This document shows positions 8,327 through 16,115 of a DNA stretch of 64,000 nt, one piece after another (the first letter of the stretch is position 1; each line of letters starts with the position of its first letter). The position numbers were made by a program, and so were the translations under genes. This DNA comes from Terrimesophilobacter sp963702165 (lineage in GTDB: Bacteria; Actinomycetota; Actinomycetes; Actinomycetales; Microbacteriaceae). The notes beneath the pieces were generated by a model, which saw only the letters and a list, made by a program, of their open reading frames with translations, did no database searches and had not been told where the DNA came from. The DNA lies in the NCBI GenBank assembly GCA_963702165.1, contig OY969722.1:1612001-1676000 (forward strand). Direction: 5' to 3'.

Positions 8327-9586
8327 CTACCGCCTCGACGACGCCGCACTGAACGCCGACGGCCGCACCACACGACGAGCACCGCCGAACACCGGCGAAG
8401 ACCAGCAGCGGGATGCCGACATCGCGCAGCTGCGTGCACGCGTCGGCAGCAGCGCTGCCGATCGGGTTGCGGCGCGCCCGCGATCGGCGGCCGGCGCGGG
8501 CTCGGGTGCGGCAGGCACCGGCGCCGCGGGAGCTCGGGCGTCGACGTCCGCTCGCCGGTTCAGCCGGATCCACTCGGCGAGGTCGCCCATCGGGTTCGTC
8601 GTCGACCGTGCGGAACGTCGCGCGGTCACGGCGGCCGCGGCATCCACCAGTCCGTAGCCGTAGATCGGGCTCGACGCCTCGGCTCGCCGACCGGGCGTGG
8701 CGGTCGCGACGATGCGGTTGATGACGTTCGGCGGCGTCGAGCTCCGGATGCGCGGCCCGCACGAGCGCGACGACGCCGGCGACGATCGGGGTCGCGCCGC
8801 TCGTGCCGTCCCAGAGCACGTAGCCGCCGCCGGGGATCGCGCCGACGAGGTCCTCGCTGGGCGCCGCGACGCCGATCGTGATGCCCTGCGACGACGCGTC
8901 GCAGCTCGCGTTGCCGTTCCGGTCGACGCCCGCCGACGGTGAGCACGCCCGGCATCGTCGCCGGGGCGCCGACCTCGGTCGGTGCCGCTGCCGCGGTTGC
9001 CGGCGGCGGCGACGACGACCACGTCGTGCTCCATCGGCGTAGAGGAAGGCGTCGTCCCAGCTCTCCGGCCAGTCGAGGGTGTTGCGGGTCAGCGACATGT
9101 TGATGACGTCGGCGCCGTGGTCGACCGCCCAGCGCACGGCGTCGCGATCTGCTCGTCGGAGCTCGTCGCTGCCGGCGCCGAAGCCGATCGAGATCGCCAG
9201 CAGGATCGCCTCCGGCGCGACGCCGATGACGCCGTCGCCGCCGCCGTGCCGCGACCGGCCGCGAGCGAGGCGACCATGGTGCCGTGCTCGCTGTCGTCGC
9301 CGACCGGCGTCTGGCCGTTCGGCGGCGCCGACGCCCGAGAAGTCGGCGCCGCCGACGACCGCGCCGGCGAGGTCGGGGTGCGCTGCCGTCGACGCCGGTG
9401 TCGATGATCGCGATCGGTGACCCCCGCGCCCCGCGTGGTGTTCCAGGCCTCGCTGATGCCGTAGTCGGTCGAGCCAGTACTCGGCGGTCGCGCACCGGCG
9501 TCGGCCGACGCGGTGGGTCGCGACGAGCAGCACGGATGCCAGGGCGCCCAGCGCCAGCGCTGCCGCGCGATTCGCCGCGCGCTCAC
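8327..9586 (-). CDS. S8 family (subtilisin/mycosin-like) serine peptidase, membrane-anchored (frame-disrupted)
   Basis: Secreted subtilase. Reading across frames gives an N-terminal membrane segment, then AIIDTGVDGSHPDL (catalytic Asp), HGTMVASLAAGRG (catalytic His), VINMSL, AAAGNRG (oxyanion Asn) and GTSGATPIVAGVVALV (catalytic Ser). A proline/alanine-rich linker and a C-terminal hydrophobic segment follow, so the domain order resembles mycosin-type peptidases. GTG 9586 overlaps the stop of the DUF501 gene by four bases (GTGA). Several one-base indels between about 8350 and 9500 break the frame, so exact residue numbers are not reliable. Last member of the ftsB-like/DUF501 operon, before ndh. 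Confidence 0.85.
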
Positions 9587-10120
9587 TCGGCCACCGTCGT
9601 CGATGCCGTAGTCGGCGCACTCGCACACCTGCGGGCGTCCAGGCTGCACGCGCTCGAGCGCGCAGGTCGCCGATCGGGTTCACCCCGGGCCCGGCGGCGA
9701 GCGCGTGCGCCGGCGAGCGCGTGCAGGCACTTGACGCGGTCGGCATGCCGCCGGCCGAGATGCCGGCGATCTCGTCGACGTGCCTCGATGCTGCTCGCGG
9801 TCGGCGAGGTACGCCTCGTGCGCCGCGCGGTACGCGTCGCGCGACGTCGCATCCTGCGAGCAGCTCGGCGAGCTCGGCCATCACGCCCGTCGGCCTCGAG
9901 GGTCGAGATGGCGGCGGTCGCCGCCGGGTGGCTCAGGTAGTAGAGCGTCGGGAACGGCGTGCCGTCGTCCAGGCGCGGCTGCGTCGCGACGACCGTCGGC
10001 TTGCCGCAGACGCAGCGCGCGGCGATGCCGATGACGTCGCGCGCCGGGTCGGCCGAGCTGCGCGCGAGACGATCGGCGATGTCGCCGTGCGGTCGGCGGG
10101 TCGAAGGGCGGGCGGGTCAC
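9583..10120 (-). CDS. DUF501 domain protein (frame-disrupted)
   Basis: Reading across frames recovers DUF501 features: RPPFDPPTARD at the start, QLGRP, CVCGKPTVVATQPRLDDGTPFPTLYYL with a CxC, then MAELA, HVDEIAGISAGGMPDRVKCLHAL and a final CECADYG. Function is unknown; the conserved Cys/His residues could bind metal. In actinobacteria this gene commonly sits right after enolase and an FtsB/DivIC-like gene, as here. Start GTG 10120 and stop 9583 overlap the neighbouring genes by four bases each, so the three genes are translationally coupled. At least four single-base indels are needed to join the frame. Confidence 0.82.
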
Positions 10121-10629
10121 GGTGCCGCCCGTGCGAACCCTGGATGACCGGGGCGTCCAGCTCGTCGGGTGCAGCCTCCGGCGAGCCCGGCGGTGAGGAC
10201 CGACGACAGCAGCGTCGCCACCCAGTCGACCTGCGTGGTCTGGATCTCGTCGCTGATCGGCTGCGCCGTCCTGCGTGCGTCAGGTGTCTGCCGTCGTCGA
10301 TCACGAGGTAGCTGAACTCGCCCGGGTAGACGTAGTACGAGCCGCTCGCGCGCCTGCGCCTCGATGTAGGCCGGGTCGTCCCAGCGGGCGACCTCGTCGT
10401 CGAGGTCGTCGACGCCGGCCTCCTGCTCGCCTGACCTGCTGCCTCGAGCTGCGGCGATCTGCTGCCGCTGCTCGACGAGCATCTTCAGGCGACGGCGCGA
10501 GCACGACGACGGCGAGCACGAGCACGACCAGCAGTCGACGAGGGTGAAGCCGGACAGCCGGATGCTGCGCAGCCAGCGCCGCGGCGCGCTCTCCTGCGGC
10601 AAGCGCACGGGACGCGCTGAGTTCGTCAC
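10117..10629 (-). CDS. FtsB/DivIC-like septum formation initiator (frame-disrupted)
   Basis: Short bitopic cell-division protein expected to form a coiled coil with FtsL and act with FtsQ at the septum. A basic N-terminus (about 30 residues) is followed by a single membrane span rich in V and L, then a coiled-coil stretch LKMLVEQRQQIAA...REQEAGVDDLDDEVARW, and the conserved DPAYIEAQARERL motif with YPGE just after it. The frame breaks near 10535, 10490, 10440 and 10345, each apparently by one base. The start is GTG 10629; ATG 10639 is in a different frame. It lies downstream of eno and overlaps the DUF501 gene by four bases. Confidence 0.82.
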   Translation of the reverse strand: MTNSARPVRLPQESAPRRWLRSIRLSGFTLVDCWSCSCSPSSCSRRRLKMLVEQRQQIAAARGSRSGEQEAGVDDLDDEVARWDDPAYIEAQARERLVLRLPGRVQLPRDRRRQTPDARRTAQPISDEIQTTQVDWVATLLSSVLTAGLAGGCTRRAGRPGHPGFARAAP

Positions 10630-10771
10630 GCCTGGGCATGCATCGGCCTAGGCCGTCGCTGGTCGTGCGTGGCGCGGTGTGACTCGTGGCGCAGCGCGAC
10701 CGCCGGCTACCTCGAGGCCGAATCGGCTTCGCTCGCGCAGGCGTTAGCGACCCGAGGAGCTCGCGGCGCGA

Positions 10772-12057
10772 TCAGGCGCTGAAGCGCGGGAAGGCGCTGC
10801 GGCCCGCGTAGACCGCGGCGTCGCCGAGCTCCTCCTCGATGCGCAGCAGCTGGTTGTACTTGGCGACGCGCTCGGAGCGCGCCGGGGCACCGGTCTTGAT
10901 CTGGCCGGCGTCGATCGCGACGGCGAGGTCGGCGATCGTGGTGTCCTCGGTCTCGCCGGAGCGGTGCGAGAGGACGGCGGTGTAGCCGCTGCGCTGCGCG
11001 AGGCGACACGGCGTCGAGCGTCTCGGTGAGCGTGCCGATCTGGTTGACCTTGACGAGGATCGAGTTGGCGCCGCCGCAGCTCGATGCCCTGTCGCGAGGC
11101 GCTCCGGGTTGGTGACGAAGAGGTCGTCGCCGACGATCTGCACCTTGGCGCCGAGCTCGCGCGGTGAGGTGCGCCCAGCCGTCCCAGTCGTCCTCGGCCA
11201 GCGGGTCCTCGATGGTGACGAGCGGGTAGTCGGCGACGAGTTCGGCGTAGTACGCGGTCAGCTCGGCGGCCGTCGATCTGCTTGCCCTCGAAGGTGTACA
11301 CGCCGTTCTCGAAGAACTCGGTGGCCGCGACATCGAGGCCGAGCGCGATGTCCTTGCCGGGCGTGAAGCCGGCCTTCGCGATCGCCTCGACGAGCAGGTC
11401 GAGCGCGGCGCGGTTGCTGGCGAGGTCGGGGGCGAAGCCGCCCTCGTCGCCGAGGCCGGTGCTGAGGCCCTTGCCGTGCAGGATCGCCTTGAGCGCGTGG
11501 TAGGTCTCGACGCCCCAGCGCAGGCCTCGCTGAAGGTCTCGGCGCCGATCGGCAGGATCATGAACTCCTGGATGTCGACGTCGCTGTCGGCGTGCGCGCC
11601 ACCGTTGATGATGTTCATCATCGGCACCGGCAGCATGTGCGCGTTCGGTCCGCCGAGGTAGCGGAACAGCGGCAGGTCGGCCGAGTCGGCGGCGGCCTTC
11701 GCGACGGCGAGCGAGCACGCCGAGGATCGCGTTGGCGCCGAGCTTCTTCTTGTTGTCGGTGCCGTCGAGCTCGATCAGCTCGGCGTCGATGAGGCGCTGG
11801 TCGGTGGCGTCGAAGCCCTCGATGGCCGGGCCGAGCACGTCGAGCACGGCGTCGACGGCCTTCAGCACGCCCTTGCCGAGGTAGCGGCTCTTGTCGCCGT
11901 CGCGCAGCTCGTAGGCCTCGAACGCACCGGTGGAGGCACCGGACGGCACGGCGGCGCGGGAGACCGTGCCGTCTTCGAGCAGCACCTCGACCTCGACGGT
12001 CGGGTTGCCCCGGGAGTCGAGGATTTCGCGGGCGCCGACTGCCTCGATCAATGCCAC
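10772..12057 (-). CDS. eno: Enolase (frame-disrupted)
   Basis: Converts 2-phosphoglycerate to phosphoenolpyruvate in glycolysis. The N-terminus IEAVGAREILDSRGNPTVEV and AAVPSGASTGAFEA, the middle block LPVPMMNIINGGAHADSDVDIQ, and the C-terminal signature SHRSGETEDTTIADLAVA are unmistakable. GAPARSERVAKYNQLLRIEEEL follows, ending PRFSA. Full length, about 426 aa once indels are removed. The span is several bases too long, with frame changes near 11720, 11520, 11280, 11165, 11090 and 11007; the last is an extra c in a gc context. Enolase is essential for glycolysis, so these are most likely sequence errors. The start ATG 12057 has AAGGAG upstream. Confidence 0.95.
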
Positions 12058-12100
12058 GGGGGTCTCCTTCGTTGGTGGTGGGTTGCATGCCGGCGCAATC

Positions 12101-13423
12101 CTACGTGCGCCGGCTTCGCGTGAAGTCGCTCCGAGTCAGCCGACGGTCGCGCAGCTCGAGCCGTCGGCGGCCGAGCGTCGACGTCAGTTCGGGCGACGAA
12201 CGCGAAGCGGGTGAACCCGGATGCCGCGAGCTGCGTCGAGCAGCGGTCTTCGACGTTCTTCGGCGCGCGCTCCAGGCGCACGCGGCCGCCGCCCGCGACC
12301 AGCTCGCGTCTTGAGGGCGACCAGCCTCGCCGGCGTCGACGTCCGCGTCGTAGAGCAGCGCGACGGTCTCGCCCGCCGCCTCGTCGGGCAGCTCGACCAG
12401 GTCGACGAGGCGCTCGAAGCCGAGCGAGAAGCCGGTGGCCGGCACGTCGCGTGCCGAGGAAGCGGCCGATCATGCCGTCGTAGCGGCCGCCGCCGCCGAG
12501 CGAGTAGCCGAGCTCGGGGTGCGCGACCTCGAAGATCGGCGCCGGTGTAGTAGCCCATGCCGCGCACCAGGAACGGGTCGAACACGAGCCGGTCGCGTCC
12601 GGGACCGCCTCGCCGAGCTCGAGCAGCGTGCGGTAAGCGCTCGACGTCGAGCCCCTCGGGCGGCGCCTTCGGACCGCGCCTCGCCGAACGTCGGTCGAGG
12701 GTCATCGCGGCCTGGAGGCCGTCGGGCGCGACCGCCGGGCGTCGGCGACGCCGCGCTCGCGCAGCTCGGCGACCACACCGTCGGCGCCGATCTTGTCGAG
12801 CTTGTCGATGGTGATGAGCGCGCGCTCGTGCGGTCTCGGCGGGCGAAGCCGAAGTGGCTCGAGCATGCGCGATCAGCATGCGGCGGTCGTTGATCGCGGA
12901 TGGTCGCAGCCGGCGAGGCCGAGGGCGCGTCAGGGTCGCCGCGGTCGCGGCGAGCAGCTCGAGCCTCGGCGAGCGGCCCGGCCTCGCCGATGATGTCGAT
13001 GTCGCACTGCACGAACTGGCGGTAGCGGCCCTTCTGCGGGCGCTCGGCGCGCCAGACCGGCGCGATCTGGATGGCGCGGAACACCGCCGGCAGCTCGGCC
13101 CGGTGGGTCGCGTAGAACCGGGCGAGCGGCACGGTCAGGTCGAAGCGCAGGCCGAGGTCGGCGAGGTCGAGGGGCTCGGTCGCGGCCTGCGAGGTCGTCG
13201 GCGGTGAGGCCGCGCTTCAGCACGCCGAAGGCGAGCTTCTCGTTGTCGCCGCCGAGGCCGGCGTGCAGGCGCGCGCTGTCCTCCATGACCGGCGTCTCGA
13301 TCTCGTCGAAGCCGTGCGCCCGGTAGCTGCTCCCGGATGACGCGCGAGCACGCGCTCGCGGCGCGCCTTCTCGGCGGGCAGGAAGTCGCGCATCCCGCGC
13401 GGGGGGTTCACCGGGTTCGCCAT
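12101..13423 (-). CDS. hisS: Histidyl-tRNA synthetase (frame-disrupted)
   Basis: Charges tRNA-His. The N-terminus NPPRGMRDFLPAEKARRE, then SSYRAHGFDEIETPVMED, the class II motif region VPLARFYATHRAELP, the motif 2 stretch VWRAERPQKGRYRQFVQCDIDIIGE, and late FERLVDL and the anticodon-domain FAFVA are found in different frames. The gene is of normal length (about 435 aa) but is broken by many single-base indels between about 12300 and 13360. Because hisS is essential, these look like consensus errors. The exact C-terminus is uncertain; a stop at 12101 fits best. ATG 13423 opens right next to the divergent kinase gene. Confidence 0.88.
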
Positions 13424-13466
13424 GCGTCGATTCTGGCAGGTCGCCGGAGCTGCCTACGATCGACCC

Positions 13467-14036
13467 ATGTCCTCGCTCGACGAACTGATGCGCGCCGTTG
13501 AGGGGCTCCGCGCCGCTCGCGGACGGGTCATGGTCGGCGTGTCCGGCTTCGGCGGCTCCGGCAAGACGACGCTCGTGCGCGCCTTGCTGCCAGCGGTCGG
13601 CGGCAGCGCGCGCATCCGGGGCGATGACTTCCTCGACCCGGAGCGCTCGAAGCACCGGTCGGTGGACTGGGACGGGGTTGACCGTTGGCGGCTGCTCGAG
13701 GAGGTCATCGTGCCGTTTCGTGCCGGGCGCGCGTCCGTCTACCGGCCGACCGACTGGGTGAACGGCGGGCTCGGCGACCCGCATCCGGTGCCGGAGGCGG
13801 ACGTGCTGATCATCGACTCGGTGGGGTTGTTCCATCCGGACCTGAACGGCGCCTTTGACCTCTCAATCTGGGTCGACTGCGACCTCGCCGTCGCAACCGA
13901 GCGGGGCAAGGCACGGGATCGCGACAACGGCAACGACCACGACCGGCTTTGGGACGAAGTGTGGATGCCCAACGACCGTGACTTCGCCGCACGCTTCGAC
14001 CCGCGCTCCGCCGCCGATCTGGTGTACGGCGCGTAA
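13467..14036 (+). CDS. P-loop uridine kinase-like ATP-binding protein
   Basis: A 189-aa protein with a Walker A motif GFGGSGKTT at residues 26-34, DDFLDP (a substrate-site acidic pair as in uridine kinase/phosphoribulokinase folds) around residue 54, and a Walker-B-like ADVLIIDS near residue 112. RGKARDRDNG near 147 resembles a lid. It probably phosphorylates a small metabolite; the substrate is not evident. ATG 13467 starts just before the fold; an upstream ATG at 13422 would overlap the divergent hisS start. Convergent with the ferritin gene, six bases away. Confidence 0.75.
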   Translation: MSSLDELMRAVEGLRAARGRVMVGVSGFGGSGKTTLVRALLPAVGGSARIRGDDFLDPERSKHRSVDWDGVDRWRLLEEVIVPFRAGRASVYRPTDWVNGGLGDPHPVPEADVLIIDSVGLFHPDLNGAFDLSIWVDCDLAVATERGKARDRDNGNDHDRLWDEVWMPNDRDFAARFDPRSAADLVYGA

Positions 14037-14042
14037 CGGTGG

Positions 14043-14564
14043 CTAGAGGCCGCCGCCGGCCGCGGCAGGAGCGCTCGGGTCGTCGCCCTCGCCGAGCGCC
14101 TCGCGCACCAGGTAGTTCTCGACGTCGAACAGGTTCTCGGCCCGTTCGATGATGGTCAGCAGCGTCGACATCGACGCGACCTCCTCGACCTGCTCCTTCA
14201 GGAACCACAGCATGAACTGCTCGCCGAGCGCGTCGTTCTCCGCCCGCGCGGCCGCGAACAGCGCCTCGATCTGCTGGGTCACGCGCTTCTCCTGATCCAG
14301 CGCGAGCGCGATCGGCTCACGCTCGTTCGCGAAGTCGTTGCGCACCGGCGGCACCCCGGGGATCTCGATCCCCAGGTTCCGGTCGAGCCGGTACTGCACG
14401 AGCATCATCGCGTGGTTGCGCTCCTCGAGCGCCTGCCGGTAGAAGTGCTTCGCGAGCTGGGGCAGGTCGCGGTTGTCGTACCAGACCGCGATCGCGATGT
14501 ACTGCTGCGAGGCCGAGAACTCGTTGCCGATCTGCGTCTGCAACAACTGGTCGAAGGATGTCAT
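14043..14564 (-). CDS. Ferritin
   Basis: A 173-aa non-heme ferritin that stores iron in a 24-subunit cage. Ferroxidase-site residues are visible in NEFSASQQYIA (Glu near 14), LEERNHAM (Glu and His near 47-51), LDQEKRVTQQI (Glu near 92) and FMLWFLKEQVEE (Gln/Glu near 126). No heme-binding Met of the bacterioferritin type is apparent. The C-terminal 15 residues are a flexible Ala/Gly-rich tail. Similar to actinobacterial BfrB-type ferritins. The stop is ten bases before mazG's stop in the same orientation, so the two may be read together. Confidence 0.9.
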   Translation of the reverse strand: MTSFDQLLQTQIGNEFSASQQYIAIAVWYDNRDLPQLAKHFYRQALEERNHAMMLVQYRLDRNLGIEIPGVPPVRNDFANEREPIALALDQEKRVTQQIEALFAAARAENDALGEQFMLWFLKEQVEEVASMSTLLTIIERAENLFDVENYLVREALGEGDDPSAPAAAGGGL

Positions 14565-14573
14565 GACTCGACG

Positions 14574-15251
14574 CTACCGGCTGATCCCGCGTGAAGTCTG
14601 CGCCTCGGCCGCATCCTCAGCCTCCCGGATCTCGTCCTGCAGAAGGCGCAGCCGCGCACGCAGCGCCCGCTCGGCGTCCAGCCCGCGGGCCTTCGCCGAG
14701 GTCACCACCGCGAGCAGCACGTCGCCGAGCTCGTCCTCGCTGGATGGCACCGGCACATCAGGCAGCTCCACCTCCACGCCGTGGGCCTTCCCGACGAGCT
14801 TGTCGGCGAGCAGCAGCGACGGCATGCCGTGCGGGATGCCGTCGAGCACGCTCGTGCGGTGCGGCTTTTCAGCCGCCTTCAGGTGCTCCCAGTTGGCCAT
14901 CACCGCGTCGGGCGTGTCGGCGACCAGGTCGCCGAAGACGTGCGGATGCCTGCCGACCATCTTGCGGGTCATCTGCTCCGCGACATCCTCGATGGTGAAC
15001 TCCTCGCCCGGCGTGTGCGCGGCGATGTCGGAGTGGAAGATGACCTGGTAGAGCACGTCCCCGAGTTCCTCGATCAGGTCCTCGCGGCTGCCGGACTCGA
15101 TCGCGTCGACCAGCTCGAAGCACTCCTCGATCAGGTAGCGCACGAGCGACTCGTGGGTCTGCTCGCCGTCCCACGCGCATCCGCCGGGCGCGCGAAGCCG
15201 CTCGAGCACGGCGATCAGTTCATCGAGCTTGGGATGCGGGGCGCCAGTCAT
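14574..15251 (-). CDS. mazG: MazG nucleoside triphosphate pyrophosphohydrolase
   Basis: Hydrolyses NTPs/dNTPs to monophosphates and pyrophosphate, for house-cleaning of aberrant nucleotides. The first MazG domain has GGCAWDGEQTHESLVRYLIEE and EELGDVLYQVIFH, giving the EExxE...ExxD metal ligands between residues 40 and 75. A second, reduced half carries SSEDELGDVLLAVVTSAKARG near residue 175. 225 aa, short of the 260-320 aa seen in two-domain homologues. The conserved neighbour of eno and mfd in actinobacteria, here separated from them by inserts. Intact frame. Confidence 0.92.
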   Translation of the reverse strand: MTGAPHPKLDELIAVLERLRAPGGCAWDGEQTHESLVRYLIEECFELVDAIESGSREDLIEELGDVLYQVIFHSDIAAHTPGEEFTIEDVAEQMTRKMVGRHPHVFGDLVADTPDAVMANWEHLKAAEKPHRTSVLDGIPHGMPSLLLADKLVGKAHGVEVELPDVPVPSSEDELGDVLLAVVTSAKARGLDAERALRARLRLLQDEIREAEDAAEAQTSRGISR

Positions 15252-15305
15252 GCGTCAATCCTGCCACCGCCGCGCTGGCCGCCGAGTGACTGCGACAATG
15301 GGGCG

Positions 15306-16073
15306 GTGCTGCCCGTCGACCACCCGCTCGCCCCGGCGACCTACGGAGTGCTGCTGGTCGGCCTGATCGCGGTGCTCGTGACCCGCGCCATCCGGAAGGA
15401 CCGGCGCGAGTACCAACGCTTCAAGCGATACCGGACCACCCGGCGCAGGCAGGCGCTGTACCGCAAGTGGCTCATCGAGTCGTTCGCCTGGTTCGGCGGC
15501 TCCGCGCTCGTCGTGCTGGTGCTGGTGTGGCCCTACCTGCCCCTGATGCTCGAGGAGGTCGACCGCTGGCCGCCGGTGCGCGCCTTCCACGACCTGCTCG
15601 AGGATGGCGGCGCTCTGGCCCAGTTGCTGATCGTCGGCGGCTCGCTGGCGCTGCTTGCGGTGATCATCCTGTCGGTGTTCCTGGCCAGGAACGCGACCGA
15701 GCAGGTGCCCACGATCGGCGACATCCATGCGCTGCTGCCCCGCAACCGCGCCGAGCTGCGGTTCGGTGCACTGCTGTCGATCAACGCCGGCGTGGTGGAG
15801 GAGCTGCTGTTCCGGCTCGCACTGCCGTTGCTCATCTTCGCGGTGGTCGGCAACGCGTTCGCCGCGGTGGTCGCCAGCGTCCTGGTGTTCGGGTTGCTGC
15901 ACGCCTACCAGGGCGCCCCGGGGCTGATCGCCAGCCTGGTGGTCGGTGCGATCCTGATGGCGATCTTCCTGCTCACCGGCAGCATCCTGTGGCCGATCAT
16001 CGTGCACGCGCTGTTCGACCTGCGCTCGCTCGTGCTGATCCCGGTCGTGGTGTACCGGGTGCATGAGAAGTAG
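15306..16073 (+). CDS. CPBP family intramembrane metalloprotease (CAAX prenyl protease-like)
   Basis: About 255 aa with six to seven hydrophobic helices. The Abi/CPBP motifs are present: EELLFRLALP (EExxxR) near residue 165, FGLLHAYQG (FxxxH) near residue 195 and IIVHALFDLR (HxxxD/N-like) near residue 237. Members are membrane metalloproteases; some give bacteriocin immunity, and the role here is unknown. The start GTG 15306 follows a GGGCG-like site and gives a hydrophobic N-terminus. The longer open frame upstream runs against mazG and is a shadow. Divergent from mazG, and 42 bases before recQ in the same direction. Confidence 0.85.
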   Translation: MLPVDHPLAPATYGVLLVGLIAVLVTRAIRKDRREYQRFKRYRTTRRRQALYRKWLIESFAWFGGSALVVLVLVWPYLPLMLEEVDRWPPVRAFHDLLEDGGALAQLLIVGGSLALLAVIILSVFLARNATEQVPTIGDIHALLPRNRAELRFGALLSINAGVVEELLFRLALPLLIFAVVGNAFAAVVASVLVFGLLHAYQGAPGLIASLVVGAILMAIFLLTGSILWPIIVHALFDLRSLVLIPVVVYRVHEK

Positions 16074-16115
16074 CCACCCAGCCGGCGTGTCGGCGGCACC
16101 TGCCAAGCTCGTTGG

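Noticed and set aside
10988..11020. Programmed frameshift in eno
   Set aside because: No slippery heptamer or conserved recoding is known for enolase, and many independent shifts occur in this and neighbouring genes, so sequence error is the simpler reading.
13422..13466. Earlier ATG for the P-loop kinase gene
   Set aside because: It would overlap the hisS start on the other strand and adds residues with no family likeness; ATG 13467 fits the fold.
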